Part shown: in pieces, positions 10,743 to 21,534 of the stretch
Layout: each line of letters starts with the position of its first letter
Numbering within the stretch: the stretch's first letter is position 1
Assembly: GCA_038363925.1 (NCBI GenBank)
Contig: JAQQWL010000009.1
Location: 1,364,001-1,428,000, forward strand
Origin: Apiospora phragmitis
Lineage: Eukaryota; Ascomycota; Sordariomycetes; Amphisphaeriales; Apiosporaceae
Direction of reading: 5' to 3'
Length of the DNA stretch: 64,000 nucleotides
Made by a program: the position numbers and the translations under genes
Notes under the pieces: model-generated
Seen by the model: the letters and a program-made list of their open reading frames with translations, nothing else
The model's database searches: none
What the model was told of the DNA's origin: nothing

Positions 10743-12519
10743 ATGGGCTCCATCGCGCCGCCGCCGTCGTCACAAAAGCCGGATCACTACCAGATCGCCA
10801 TCGTGGGCGGCGGGATCGCCGGACTGACCCTGGGACTGGCTTGTGCTAAACTCGGCATCCGATACGCCCTGTTCGAGGCCCGTAGCAACCTGGCACCCGC
10901 CGAGGGCATGGCCATTGCGCTCCAGGACAACGGGCTACGCATCCTCGACCAGCTGGGCGTCTACGAGGAGATTGCACGGCACACGGTCCCGATGCAGAGG
11001 TGGACGCATTATGACGAGAATGGAGGACTGCTCTGCGAGACAAACGCCTTCGGCTATCAGCGCCACAAGTCAGTATCCTCGGCTTGGTAGTGCCCTTCTT
11101 TTTAAATCAACCCTACACTCCCCCTTTCCCCCTTCCTCCTCTCATTCACAAGGCTCCCACGTTTTCTCGCCTTGTAATGGATACGGCGTTTCGAGGTCTT
11201 CTTTTACAATCGCCGAGAAGGTATTAATAAATCATGGACATCAGATTCGGATACGGTATGCTCGGCATAGAACGCCATAAGTTGCTGGAAATCATGGCTG
11301 GCGAGCTACGGAGGCGCCGTCGCGGGAACGACCTGATCAGACTATCTTGCCGTGTTTCCACCTTTCAAGAAGATGAAGACAAGGTCACAGTCACCACGGC
11401 CGACGGAGATGTGATTACAGCCGACCTTTTGGTGGGCGCTGATGGCGTCCGCAGCTCAGTCCGGACCTTTATAGATGCACTACAGGCCGGAGGACACCCT
11501 TCGAAGTCAGATGAATGTAAGCCTACTTCCCAGCATGGAAGATATACAGAGAGAATGTGAAGGAGACAATGGTTTGTACAGTCACTGACATTCGAATGCT
11601 CATCGCACCAAAGATATGACTACCAGCTTCGCCAATGTCCACGGCATCTCGTACCCCGTAGACGGCATAGCCGAGGGCGACGGCATCACCGTGTACCGCG
11701 AAGGGACCTCGCTGCTCATCTACACGGGCAAGGGCGGCATGGTGTACTGGCACGTCTTCGAAGACCTTGGCGAGACCGTCGGCATGTCTCGGGGCCCGCG
11801 CTACTACAGCGGCGAGGCCGCGGACGCTTTTTGCCGCTTGGTCGCCCACGTCCCTGTGGCCCCCGGCGTTCTGTTCGGAGATGTCTACGCCCGCCGCACC
11901 GCTTACATACGTCTCGCCCTGGAGACTGGTATAGCCGAAACATGGCACACAGCCCGTACCGTCATCATTGGTGACGCTGCGCACAAGGTAAGAATAATTC
12001 TGATCGTCCTTATTCATCTACTTCAGCTTGCTGACTTAATACGTCTTGACGAATAAAGATGGTCCCCCACGCTGCCTTGGGAGGCAACCAAGCCATGGAA
12101 TCCGTCGCACTTCTATTAAACGAGCTCCTCGGCAGCGGCAGTGGCAGCAGTAGCGGCCGCAGTGGAGCCCTCGCCATCATCCCCCTCCCGGCGCTCTGCG
12201 AGCGGCGCTGCGTCGCTACACCGAAAGGCGGAAGGCGCGCACGTCCAAGCTGAGGAGCATGGCGGAGATGACCTGCCGGACCCAGCTCTCCCCCCACGGC
12301 GAGCATACGTCCGCGACCTATCGGCAGCTGCCGGGCCTCACCGATGCGGACTGGCTGCTCAAGATCACGATGAGCTTCCTCGGCGCCCCGGCCTTGGAAG
12401 GCGTGCCGCTGACCGAAAGGGGGAGGTTCTATGACGAGTCGCTGGCGTCGTTTCAGGAGCGCTTTGCTACCCAGACCTACTCGAATAAGGCGGAACTAGT
12501 GGGACTTCCAACTGGGTGA
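10743..12519 (+). CDS. FAD-dependent monooxygenase (salicylate hydroxylase/UbiH-like)
   Basis: Four exons: 10743..11068, 11245..11516, 11614..11987 and 12059..12519, about 477 residues, the normal family length. Three fingerprints are visible: the FAD-binding GGGIAGL near the N-terminus, LVGADGVRSSVR in the middle (DG motif), and IIGDAAHK followed by GGNQAMES (GD motif). This is a class A flavoprotein hydroxylase using NAD(P)H and O2 on an aromatic or polyketide substrate, probably cytosolic. The start is ATG 10743 (MGSIAPPP). Exon 3 uses a weak AAAG acceptor. The last exon does not stay in one frame: LLLNELLGSG.. and ALRRYTERRKA..MTCRTQL are in different frames, with the break between 12154 and about 12190, probably at the C5 run 12181-12185. 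This is either a sequencing slip or an inactivating frameshift. Confidence 0.82.
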
Positions 12520-14627
12520 ACACGTAGGTTACATCCATACTGAGTAAGCGATGAGAAGTTTTGTGGGTGGACACAGGGGGGATGGGTTTGCTTGTTAATC
12601 GACTGCATAACCAAGAGGGCAGGGGAATACGGAATATACTGGCTGCAGCTTGTGAATATATTTATTACCACATATGTTTCTTGACTAAGCAGACTCACTT
12701 TCCGTTACTTGGTCTCATGCCACTTGTTTTCTTTGCCGGCACAGAATTCGAGGGTTTTAAAAGGACAGGAGCAGAAGCTGGAAAATAAGCATAGTATATA
12801 AGCTACCAAGCTCCTGGCTATGTTAGGAATAGGGCCAGAAGGCCGTAGCCCTGCGTGATTATCATCCGTGTTCCTACAAGGCAATTACTTGTAACAACAT
12901 TGCTTGGCAGCATAGCATAATGGTGCAGGCTGTCCGATCTGGTGTAGCTCGCGCAGGCCCGATCTTGTCGCAAGTTGAAGTCTAGTAGCTAAAGGTGTGT
13001 TTACTTTCACCTGAAGCCCTATAGAGTCACTACACCGGACTACCCAGAGGCTTGTTCCGTCACACAGATACCGTGGTCAGTTGTGACTTACCGTTGGGTT
13101 GTGAAGCGCGGTGTCTCTGCTTAATCAGTGAGGTATAAGGATATATGGTTCACTTTCCTGTTAGCTATACTAGGACGCAGCCTGCCAGGTTTCACACATC
13201 CGTGTCTACCGTTTGTACGCTACGTAGAAGAAATCTAGGGTATCCTAATGAGCAGTCGTTGTAGATTGCATACTAAACACAGCCGGGATCCGGCATCTTT
13301 AGGTACTTACTGATTCCATAAGGGACGAGGGGTTGGAGAACTGGCCTGCTATTAGACCTATAAGAACTGGTTATTCCTTAGGTCCTGTGCTTGAAGCTAT
13401 TCGCAGAGGCAGACGAGATCGTGGACGAACCCCGTCATGTTCTCCAGCGGCATTAGACACCGCCGCGAGAGGCTATTTCCAGACCATGGTGGCGGCCGCG
13501 CGCAGCCATGGTGTATCAGCCGTCTGTATGCACTCCTCAGTGCCTTTACGAGACGCCAGTCGGCCCGGGGCGACGATAAGAACGTGTACCAGCTCTCTTC
13601 CGTGAATCCGGGTCCTAAAGATGGGGTTATCTAGGTTAACAGGGTAGGATATTCATCTTGAGGTGCTATCGTGATAACAAGTGCCAGACGCTGTTAGGTG
13701 TGATTCTAAAAGTTGGTCAGCCACTTTAGGCCGCGATACAATGAGCCTTTCACGAAGCATTCTACGCAGCATATGAGGCGTGTCTAGTAGGGTGATGTTC
13801 AAATGCTCTCCCACTTGCGCAGTCCGTCCATGTTGGCAGCCTTTCAGGACACCTCCAGCTTGGATCATGAACACGTAGTACATGGGGACAGCATTTTCAG
13901 TCGTCACCAGCGATTAGATGACTATCTCTGGACACGCAAGTGACTTGAAGATCAAGATAATACACCTGTATGACGTGCGTGCAGCTAACCTATCATCGTC
14001 TATCTAGCCAGAGATCACAGAGGGCACAAAGCAGGGCAATTGAATCATGTTATGTAGATCACAGAATGAAACGAGCTCGTGATGGTGTAACGCGAGGCCG
14101 AGATTAACGAAGGATCCTACTTTCCCAAGTATGTTTGCTCTCCGAGCGTCCATACAGCCAAAAAGGCCGCCAGTTGACCGAGTAGCAACACCCAATGGTG
14201 AAGGCGTTGCACGATCTGGACACTCGATTCTATCTGGAGAGGAAAAGAGAGGAAAGGAAGAAATGCTAGAGCTCAGAGTTTGGTTTTATTCGGTGGTCAG
14301 CCTGAGCCCCATAAGCCAAACAGTCACGTGAGCTAGAGCTTGACGTTGGGCCACGAGCAGACGAGAGAGAGAGAGCTCTCTGAGAAATTGGAGGATTCCC
14401 ATTGGCCAGCCAAAAGCCGAGGATGGGAAGCATGTGGGGCTGCTCTAGTCTGAGGTCGACCTTCAATTGATTGATCGTCCCGATGATGCAGGCTGTTGTT
14501 GCTCGCGATTGATGTTCATCTGGAGATAGCTCCTCCAATTAACGACTTCGACCTGATTTGCGGCAAACATTAGACGAGCCGATACAACTAGGAGCTACAG
14601 CAGCAGTCGGGCACACATTACGACACC
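12520..14627. other. Intergenic, no gene recognised
   Basis: Two kilobases with only short unrelated frames on both strands (longest about 90 codons). No family resemblance or splice pattern seen. The last few hundred bases must hold the SDH3 promoter. Confidence 0.5.
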
Positions 14628-15508
14628 ATGAACGTATCACGAGTCGGCGTACGGGCCCTGCAGCAGGGTAAGTGAACGGCTCTTGCGGATTCTCTTCGAG
14701 CTTCTTTGGACAACGATATGGTGGCGGCGAAATGGACGTGCAACGGCAATGCAGGAAAATGAAGATTATATCTCACAGTGTTCTGTCGCCTGCCGAACCA
14801 TCGACATCACTGCTTGCCTACAAGACCGAACAGCCCGTGAACGAGCGCTGACCCGTGTAAACAGGAGTCAAGCCCAATGTCTTCTTCTCCCAGAACCTCC
14901 CTCGCTTCGCCATGGCAGCCAAGGCCACCAGCACCATCCAGGCCCGGTAAGCCGACATCCTCCTCCTCCTCGTCCCTGTACCCACGCGCGAGGGCCTAAT
15001 CCTGCCCCTCCATCGATCGACCAATAAGCTAACCAAAACACATTTGCGAACGTACTATACAGCCCCGCCTCGACGAGCAAGATAACCGAAAACGACGCGC
15101 AGTCGATCCTAGCCGCGCAGCGCCGGCAGCGGCCCGTCGCGCCGCACCTGCAGGTGTACGACCCGACGCAGACGTGGTTCGGCGGCTCGATCTGGAACCG
15201 CATCACGGGCGGCGCCTTCAGCGGCGGCCTGTACGTCTTCGGCGCGGCGTACCTGGCCGCCCCCCTTGTTCGGCTGGCACATCGACTCGGCCTCGATGGC
15301 GGCCGCCTTCGGTTCCCTGCCCGTGGCCGCCAAGGGCGCCGCCAAGTTCCTGCTCGCCTGGCCCTTCGCCTTCCACGGCATCAACAGCTGCCGCCACCTC
15401 ACCTGGGATACCGCCAAGGGCTTCTCCAAGAAGTCCGTCCACTCGGGCGGCTACGCTATCCTGGGCGCCAGTGTGGTCTCCGCTCTGGGTATGGTACTCT
15501 TCCTGTAA
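14628..15508 (+). CDS. SDH3: Succinate dehydrogenase cytochrome b560 subunit (complex II, mitochondrial inner membrane)
   Basis: Exons 14628..14667, 14865..14946 and 15063..15508. The first two encode a mitochondrial presequence (MNVSRVGVRALQQ, then NVFFSQNLPRFAM). The third encodes ILAAQRRQRPVAPHLQVYDP and WFGGSIWNRITG, typical of SdhC/SDH3, then three hydrophobic helices and the haem/quinone-side motif FHGINSCRHLTWD. The protein anchors SDH1/SDH2 in the inner membrane and helps form the ubiquinone site. The frame breaks at a run of six Cs (15260-15265): removing one C joins GAAYLAAP directly to LFGWHIDSASMAAAFGSLP, exactly as in homologues. Because complex II is central to respiration, the extra C is probably a sequence error. 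Introns are 197 and 116 bp. It is convergent with TAF6. Confidence 0.88.
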
Positions 15509-16382
15509 AGAAGGAATAGTAAGGGGAGGTAACAAAGTGGGCTAAGGAGGCAGGATTAGCTCAAGTGTTTTGCTGAGGCCGGCCAGGAGTTACTTGGTCC
15601 TGGGGTTTGTAGGATCAGCCTGGCACCAGGTGGCATCATTCAAGAGAAGCGGAAGAATATATCAAGATACACGCTCGGCCTGGAGACGTGGAGCTGGGGG
15701 ACTACCCTTAGGAAGGCGTAGAAGGGGGTTGAGTGAGACGATAAGGGTTCCCGCATGATTAGATACATCATTGTGCCCAATGTACACTTTCATTTTCTTG
15801 GAAGCCAATAAGTATCTGTTGAGACCTGTGTGAAATCCAGCAGTGCAAAAACCCCCACCAGTCTGCTAAGCATCGCCGAGTATCATAGCACTGGCCGGAT
15901 GATAAGCAACTGAGGATTTCTGGTCGCCTGGCCGATCCCTACCACGTGTAAACACGTTAACAATTCCCACGGGGGTAAACAAAGCCCATTGGTTATTATC
16001 TTTGATTTCAATTTCTGGCCGATTAGGCAGATGCTGAGGGGGAGCTACTGGGTAGTCCAATCCCTTCCTGAGTTTTCCTCGCGTGTCCTGCCATGACAAA
16101 GACCGCGTTATCCAGGCTTTAACTTCGCATCTTCTGGTTCTTGCAAGCAAACCAACCTCCCCTCATGCATGTCATTCCCAAAGCAACCCATTCATTCAGT
16201 TATGTGGTGGTGGGTGTACGCCAAAAACGCCTTATTTCCCTGATGCGCCAATGCCATCCACAATGACAAGCTGTCTTTCATTCCCCTCGCCTCCCCTCGC
16301 CTCTCCCTCCCTTCCTCCTTTTCTCTATCTCCACATCGTCATCTGACGCGTCCTCATGTTGGGTATTGATACAACTTCAGCT
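15509..16382. other. Convergent 3' region between SDH3 and TAF6
   Basis: Two 3' ends face each other here, and no gene is seen between them. It contains a pyrimidine-rich stretch at about 16270-16335 (CCTCGCCTCC repeats). Confidence 0.5.
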
Positions 16383-17825
16383 TCAGTTGAACGACTTCGC
16401 GTCCAGCACAGCCTGTATGAGCCTATGATCGCCCAAGACGGCCAGCCGACCGCCCACGGCGTCGCCCAGAAATTCCTTTACGCTCTGGATCTCGCGCTCG
16501 CTGCCGGCGCCGTTGACGCCGTTCGTCATGACGAGGTCGGCGTCCGGCACGAGGGTGCGGATGGTCTTGACGATGGCGCCGATGATGGCCTCGTACTCGA
16601 GGCGGGCGTTTTCGCTGCCCTCTTTCAGTTTCTGCAGCATGTTGGTGTCGAAGTCCTTCATGTTGGGCAGCAGCAGCACGCGCACGCCCTCGGGCCCGCT
16701 CACGGCCGACACGCCCAGGATGCTGCCGTACCAGACGGCCGACGGCACGTTGGGGTCCAGGAACTGCTTCAGGCAGGTCCGCGTCGTCTTGGGCCGCAGC
16801 ATCTTGTTCGACCGCGCGAATTTGCGCACGATCCGCCCCGCCAGGCTCGCCGCCAGCTCGCGCAGCTGGTACTGCTCCTTCAGCGCGTCGGTACCGTTCT
16901 CCGACCCCAGCCGGCGGCCCATAAGGCAGGTGAGGACCGGGATGATGAGAGAGTTGGCGTAGGGGTCGAGGTGGAGCTCCGGGTTGTTCACGAGAGCGCT
17001 AGTCGCCGCGAGCACCTGGCGGAGGGTGAATACATCGTCCATGTGGTTGGTGACCTCATTGGAGAAGAAGGTGACGAAGTACGGGATGAGCTGATGGATA
17101 CCGGGTGAAGAGGATATGGAACCAAGCGCAGCTTCACGAAGACGTTCGACTTCTGGGTCTGGGTCGTCATTCAAGATGGCATTTTGCACCTTCTCGAAGT
17201 AGAGAATCAGCTCTTGGCTGAGGTGGTGTTTGACAGCCGGACGGAAGTTGGCCGACTGAGCTCCGGCAAGAGCAGGGAGCGCGGGGTTGGCGCCAGGACC
17301 CTTGGGCAGCATGTCTTGCGAACGCGCCTCCGAGGTGCTGGGGTTTTGTGCGATGGAAGGTTGTACGCCTTCGATGGCGAGCCAGTGGGCGGTGAAGGTC
17401 ATGTCTCTGGGCACCTTGGGCAGCGGTGCGTTGATGAGCTTCTCGAAGTCCACCTCTTCGTCCTCGATGTAGAACAGCGGCTGGCCGGGGCCGAGGCTCG
17501 CTTCGCCGTACTTGAGCGGCCGCGTGGAGTCGTATCCGTACAAGGGCTCGACGTCCAAGACGCGCAGCGCCTGCGAGATGTCCTGGACCGTCATGTCGGT
17601 GCGCTTAGCCGCCCGCATGAACCGCAAGGCCTCGACGATGACTTGGCCGATGCGGTACTCGACGTCTTGCGACAGGACACGAAGGGCCTCGTCACCCAGT
17701 GCGCCAATGCCTACCGACTCAGCCACATCCTTCACATTCTCGGGGTTCCAGAGAAGGCGCGGCTCGTTTGGCTTGTGTGCCGCATCTTGGGGGGCCGCTG
17801 TGCGGGCCGCTGCAGTTGACGCCAT
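16383..17825 (-). CDS. TAF6: TFIID/SAGA subunit TAF6
   Basis: Intronless, 480 residues. Residues about 25-95 form the histone fold that opens TAF6 ([16 protein letters not shown], then [20 protein letters not shown] and [20 protein letters not shown]). It pairs with TAF9. After a linker, residues about 215-410 form the conserved C-terminal HEAT-like domain ([56 protein letters not shown]). The protein is nuclear and part of the general transcription factor TFIID; in yeast it is shared with SAGA. Length and domain order are as expected. The C-terminus beyond the HEAT domain ends [12 protein letters not shown]. The start is the first ATG of a long open frame. Confidence 0.93.
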   Translation of the reverse strand: MASTAAARTAAPQDAAHKPNEPRLLWNPENVKDVAESVGIGALGDEALRVLSQDVEYRIGQVIVEALRFMRAAKRTDMTVQDISQALRVLDVEPLYGYDSTRPLKYGEASLGPGQPLFYIEDEEVDFEKLINAPLPKVPRDMTFTAHWLAIEGVQPSIAQNPSTSEARSQDMLPKGPGANPALPALAGAQSANFRPAVKHHLSQELILYFEKVQNAILNDDPDPEVERLREAALGSISSSPGIHQLIPYFVTFFSNEVTNHMDDVFTLRQVLAATSALVNNPELHLDPYANSLIIPVLTCLMGRRLGSENGTDALKEQYQLRELAASLAGRIVRKFARSNKMLRPKTTRTCLKQFLDPNVPSAVWYGSILGVSAVSGPEGVRVLLLPNMKDFDTNMLQKLKEGSENARLEYEAIIGAIVKTIRTLVPDADLVMTNGVNGAGSEREIQSVKEFLGDAVGGRLAVLGDHRLIQAVLDAKSFN

Positions 17826-19557
17826 CGTGAACCTTCGGATACCCCTCGAGACGTTGATATGGACGGTAGTAAGGATTTTTTTTATTCTTGGTTTGAGTGC
17901 CAGCGAAGTTGGAGGCTTTTCTATGTGGTACGAAAGGTTGGTAGAAGGTCGGCTTTTATGTGTTGATGTTCGAAGCGAATGTCAATCGGTCAATGCGCTT
18001 TGGAAAGGCAAACAGAACGCTTGCCGCACATCCTCGAGGATGCTTGCGACTTGCCAAACGGAAATAACGAAGTCGAGATGTAAACGAGAGCTGCCCCGGA
18101 TATTTCTGTTGAGGTGGAAAGGAAGCAAGGATTACTGCTCGATTATGATAATGATCCGCCTGAACTGTCCAGAGACGACAGTTGACGAAGGGAAAGTTGA
18201 TCTCGAGCAACAAGGCTGATGGACGACTTGACGATGCTAACAGGAGGTTCAGCCTGATTGACGACGTTGGGGAGAAACGACGGTGGGGTCCCAGGCGCTA
18301 GGTGTGGCTGTGGCTGTGTCCCCTGTGGCTGTGTCGATATCCAGTCCAAGTGATTGTTCATTGTTCTTGAGATTGTCTTGTTCCATTGTCATGCAAGAGA
18401 ACAATCCCGATTCTTCTAAAAGCGAAAGCTTCGGGGGCCATGCTTACAGGCTGGGAATGGGATTATCCAGTTGTTCGAAAATGTTCACTGGGGAGCTGCG
18501 TTATTGCGACTCTCTTAAAAGGTGCGTAAACTCGTCCTTTGACATGATCATCTTCCATGTTCTCCGGCTTGCACGCCGCAAGATGAAATGCACACTACCT
18601 GATTCTCGAAAATCCTATGATTTCGTCTTCGACGCTTTCATAGACTCCTCGAAACAGTCGACCACGACAATGATTGTCTCCAAGTCAAATTTATTCAATC
18701 TGTCGGACTCTAGTCATACAAGAAATCGAGTATGGAGTCGCTCTTCGATTCGTACCCGGCCCTTGACAAGATTGATGGCAAGGAAACAGCAAGCGGACCG
18801 CCACCCTTCAGTAGCACCATTCTGAGTCCTGACTAGCATAGCGATATCTCATTTCGCTCAAATGGCAGACACGAGAGTCCAGAACCTTGTCTACACATAA
18901 CCGTTTGTTGTTCAGACGACTCTGTTTATTTATTAGTGTCCCTTGGGTCCTTGAATGTACCTGATCCTTGCCCCTTTCGCGGCAGCGCAATATTAGGTTA
19001 GACTGTTTTCCCCCAACGGCCTACTGGGGCTGATCTGGATTCAATCGCGAGCAGTGAATCGAGCAGCGTCACCACACCGGATCAGATTCATGGCGGTGGT
19101 AGTGTTAATTACAGAAAGCCTCTCAGAGTCTAATTGAGGCTAGGCAATGTCACCTTATATTGTGTCATCTATCGTGCCATCTATCTCGTACTGACTGGGG
19201 AGTAAAGAGATGAATCGCGGTTGATGCGGCGTGTACCTGCAATTAGCCATCCCTTCCATTAACCTTTACCCCTCCAATCCTTGTCCTGGGCCTGGCCAAC
19301 CCCTCGGAGATTGAGTTGCGGGGGCTGCATACGATGACTACCGAAACGGCATACTTATTAACGTCTAGTGCCCTGTCTGCTATCACAGAACCTTCCTATT
19401 TGGGGTCCAGTGTCATGAAGCAATGTTGTGATTCTGGATCTTTCGGATATGCTCTCAGGAAGCGCCCCTCTTCCCGCAACTTGTCTTGCCTTGACCCCAA
19501 AACTGTTCGTCAGTAGCTTCCCTTGAAACTACCAAACACCTCTCCAAGAACATCACG
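17826..19557. other. Intergenic between two divergently placed genes
   Basis: Contains the promoter regions of TAF6 (minus strand) and of the secreted protein at 19558. A 144-codon ATG-initiated plus-strand frame (18394-18825) has no recognisable features and is not called. A GTGGCTGTG simple repeat occurs at about 18303-18335. Confidence 0.5.
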
Positions 19558-21394
19558 ATGCGAGGTGCTATGGGCCAAGGCCTTGCGAGCGCCGTTACAG
19601 CTCTACTCATCCCGAGTGTCGCCGCACAAGATCGATGGTAAGTTATTGTCTTGGAACCAAGATTAGTGCTGCTGCTTGAAATTAACGACATACTGGTCCA
19701 CGATCATAACCATCTTGCTAACAAATCCTTTAGGTGTGGTAAATCATACCAAGCCAGGTAAGCAGCATGAATACCGGTACTCCGCCCAGACTCATGAGAC
19801 TGACAGTCCCGCGTACAGTTCGCCCCTGGTCATTCCCGGCGGCAGGTTGGAGCCGCCCAGCCTATCTTATACACCACTCCTGGATCTGAAGATCACCCCA
19901 AGACACAGCATCTATATAGCCAGTGAGGAGGGTGGGGAGTTCATCGTCGACGCTGCCATTTCCTACATTCACGGCTCACCGTGGAGTCGTTCCACCAATG
20001 ACACGGCCGAGCAGCCAGACAGGCTGAAGGTGACAATAGCATGGCAGAACCAAACCTTGGCCATGGGTACGATTGAGCCTAACACGACGGACAACATGTT
20101 CCCGGTTGATCTGAAGACACTAGAGCCGCGAATGGAGGGGTATCCAATCACGTTGACGGCAGTCTCGCGCAACAGCGATTCCAAATACTCGGTCACTACC
20201 GAGCTGTTTCTCCTCCCCGAAAAGAGCACCGGCAGTGTGGTCAAAATCGACCATCTGTATGGCTCCCTTCTGTATCGGAACCCCACCACCAATGGGGTCT
20301 TCCTGCCTGTCTTCCCTTACGGTTTCTACGGAGACTATTCTGGCTACTTGAACGTGAGTGCCTCGAATATCGAGAAATATGTCTCGCTGGGCTTTAACAC
20401 GGTAAATGTGGTCTCCTCTTTCGCGGAAGACGATATGTCGGCCACGATCGGGACCATGGACCGCCTCAACCTGCTCTTCCAGTATGACATGCGAGGCTCG
20501 TACAAGAACTTGAGCTCGATCGCGTGGCAGGTGCCCCTCGTCAAGGACCACCCCTCTCTGCTCACATGGTACACGGCCGACGAGCCGGACGGCTGGCAAG
20601 ACCCGCTCGATGCACCGCAGCAGGCTTACGACCTGATCGCTTCTCTTGACAAGTATCACCCGACCGCGCTGGTGCTCAACTGCCAAAACTACCATTTCGC
20701 GGAGTACTCCGCGGGCGCCGACATCATCATGGAGGACGCCTACCCGATCGGGATCAACGCGACCTACTCGGAGAAGTGGAACACGCCGTGCAACGAGACC
20801 TTCGGCGACTGCGGCTGCGACAACTGCGAGGGCACGGTGCTGGACGTCCCGGCCCGCGTCGACGACTTCCACACCTACCAGGCCTGGCTCGGCGGCACCG
20901 CCACGCGGCAGCCCGTCTGGGCGGTGCCGCAGTCCTTCAGCATCCCCGAGGACTACTGGAGCCGCGACCCCACCGCCGAGGAGGCCTGGGTCATGGACAT
21001 GCTGGCGTTCAACCACGGCGCCAAGGCGCGACTCGCCTGGATCTACCCGACCTCGGATGCGCTGGGGAACGCGCTCTCGCGGATCGCGAAGGTGGTCACG
21101 GCCTCGCCTGTGGCGGATTTCCTGACGGGCGCGAACCCCGTGCTGTTGCAGGACGGGAAGCACGGGGGAGGGCTCGATGTCGCGTACTGGAAGTACGGCG
21201 ACCAGGTCTTGGTCAGCGTCGTGGCACCCGGCGACTCGGCTGCCAATGTTGGGATAGCCCTGCCCGCTGATATTCAAGTGATGCGGGTCGTGTCTAGCCC
21301 CTGGGGTGGAATCGGCTGGACGCTAGATGGAACTACATTGAGGGCGAAAGGAGGTCTTCCTTCTCTGGCTACCAGTCTCATAATACTGCAGTAA
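19558..21394 (+). CDS. Secreted (beta/alpha)-barrel, glycoside-hydrolase-like protein
   Basis: Three exons: 19558..19637, 19734..19757 and 19807..21394, giving 563 residues. Exon 1 is a signal peptide (MRGAMGQGLASAVTALLIPS) ending at VAAQDRW. The 24-nt second exon adds CGKSYQA. Intron 1 is 96 bp with a GCTAACA branch, intron 2 only 49 bp. The mature part begins with a beta-rich region and then has a barrel-like pattern: VFLPVFPYGFYGDY, SLGFNTVNVVSSF, SLLTWYTADEPDGW, ALVLNCQNY, ADIIMEDAYPIG, QPVWAVPQSF and MLAFNHGAKARLAWIYP. The acidic residues in TADEPDG and MEDAYP sit where retaining glycosidases carry catalytic carboxylates; this is an inference. A cysteine cluster (CNETFGDCGCDNC) and several N-glycosylation sites are visible. 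I cannot assign a GH family or substrate. Confidence 0.8.
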
Positions 21395-21534
21395 ACCCCT
21401 TGAGAGCAAGGAAAGACTTTCATAATTGTAATAACCATCTCTAAGAAGCAATGCATTTAAACAATATTTGGTCCCAAAATCCATTCGCTCTATCATGTAC
21501 TGAAATCTAAACCCAAAGCAAGAATTTAAGCATG

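Noticed and set aside
16356..17819. Two long plus-strand frames opposite TAF6
   Set aside because: Overlap a clear TAF6 frame and have no recognisable features.
18283..18825. 180-codon plus-strand frame (ATG only at 18394)
   Set aside because: No family or structural features and poor start context.
20120..21277. 385-codon antisense ORF inside the secreted barrel protein gene
   Set aside because: Arg/Val-rich shadow in GC-rich coding DNA; the plus-strand gene has signal peptide, introns and barrel pattern.
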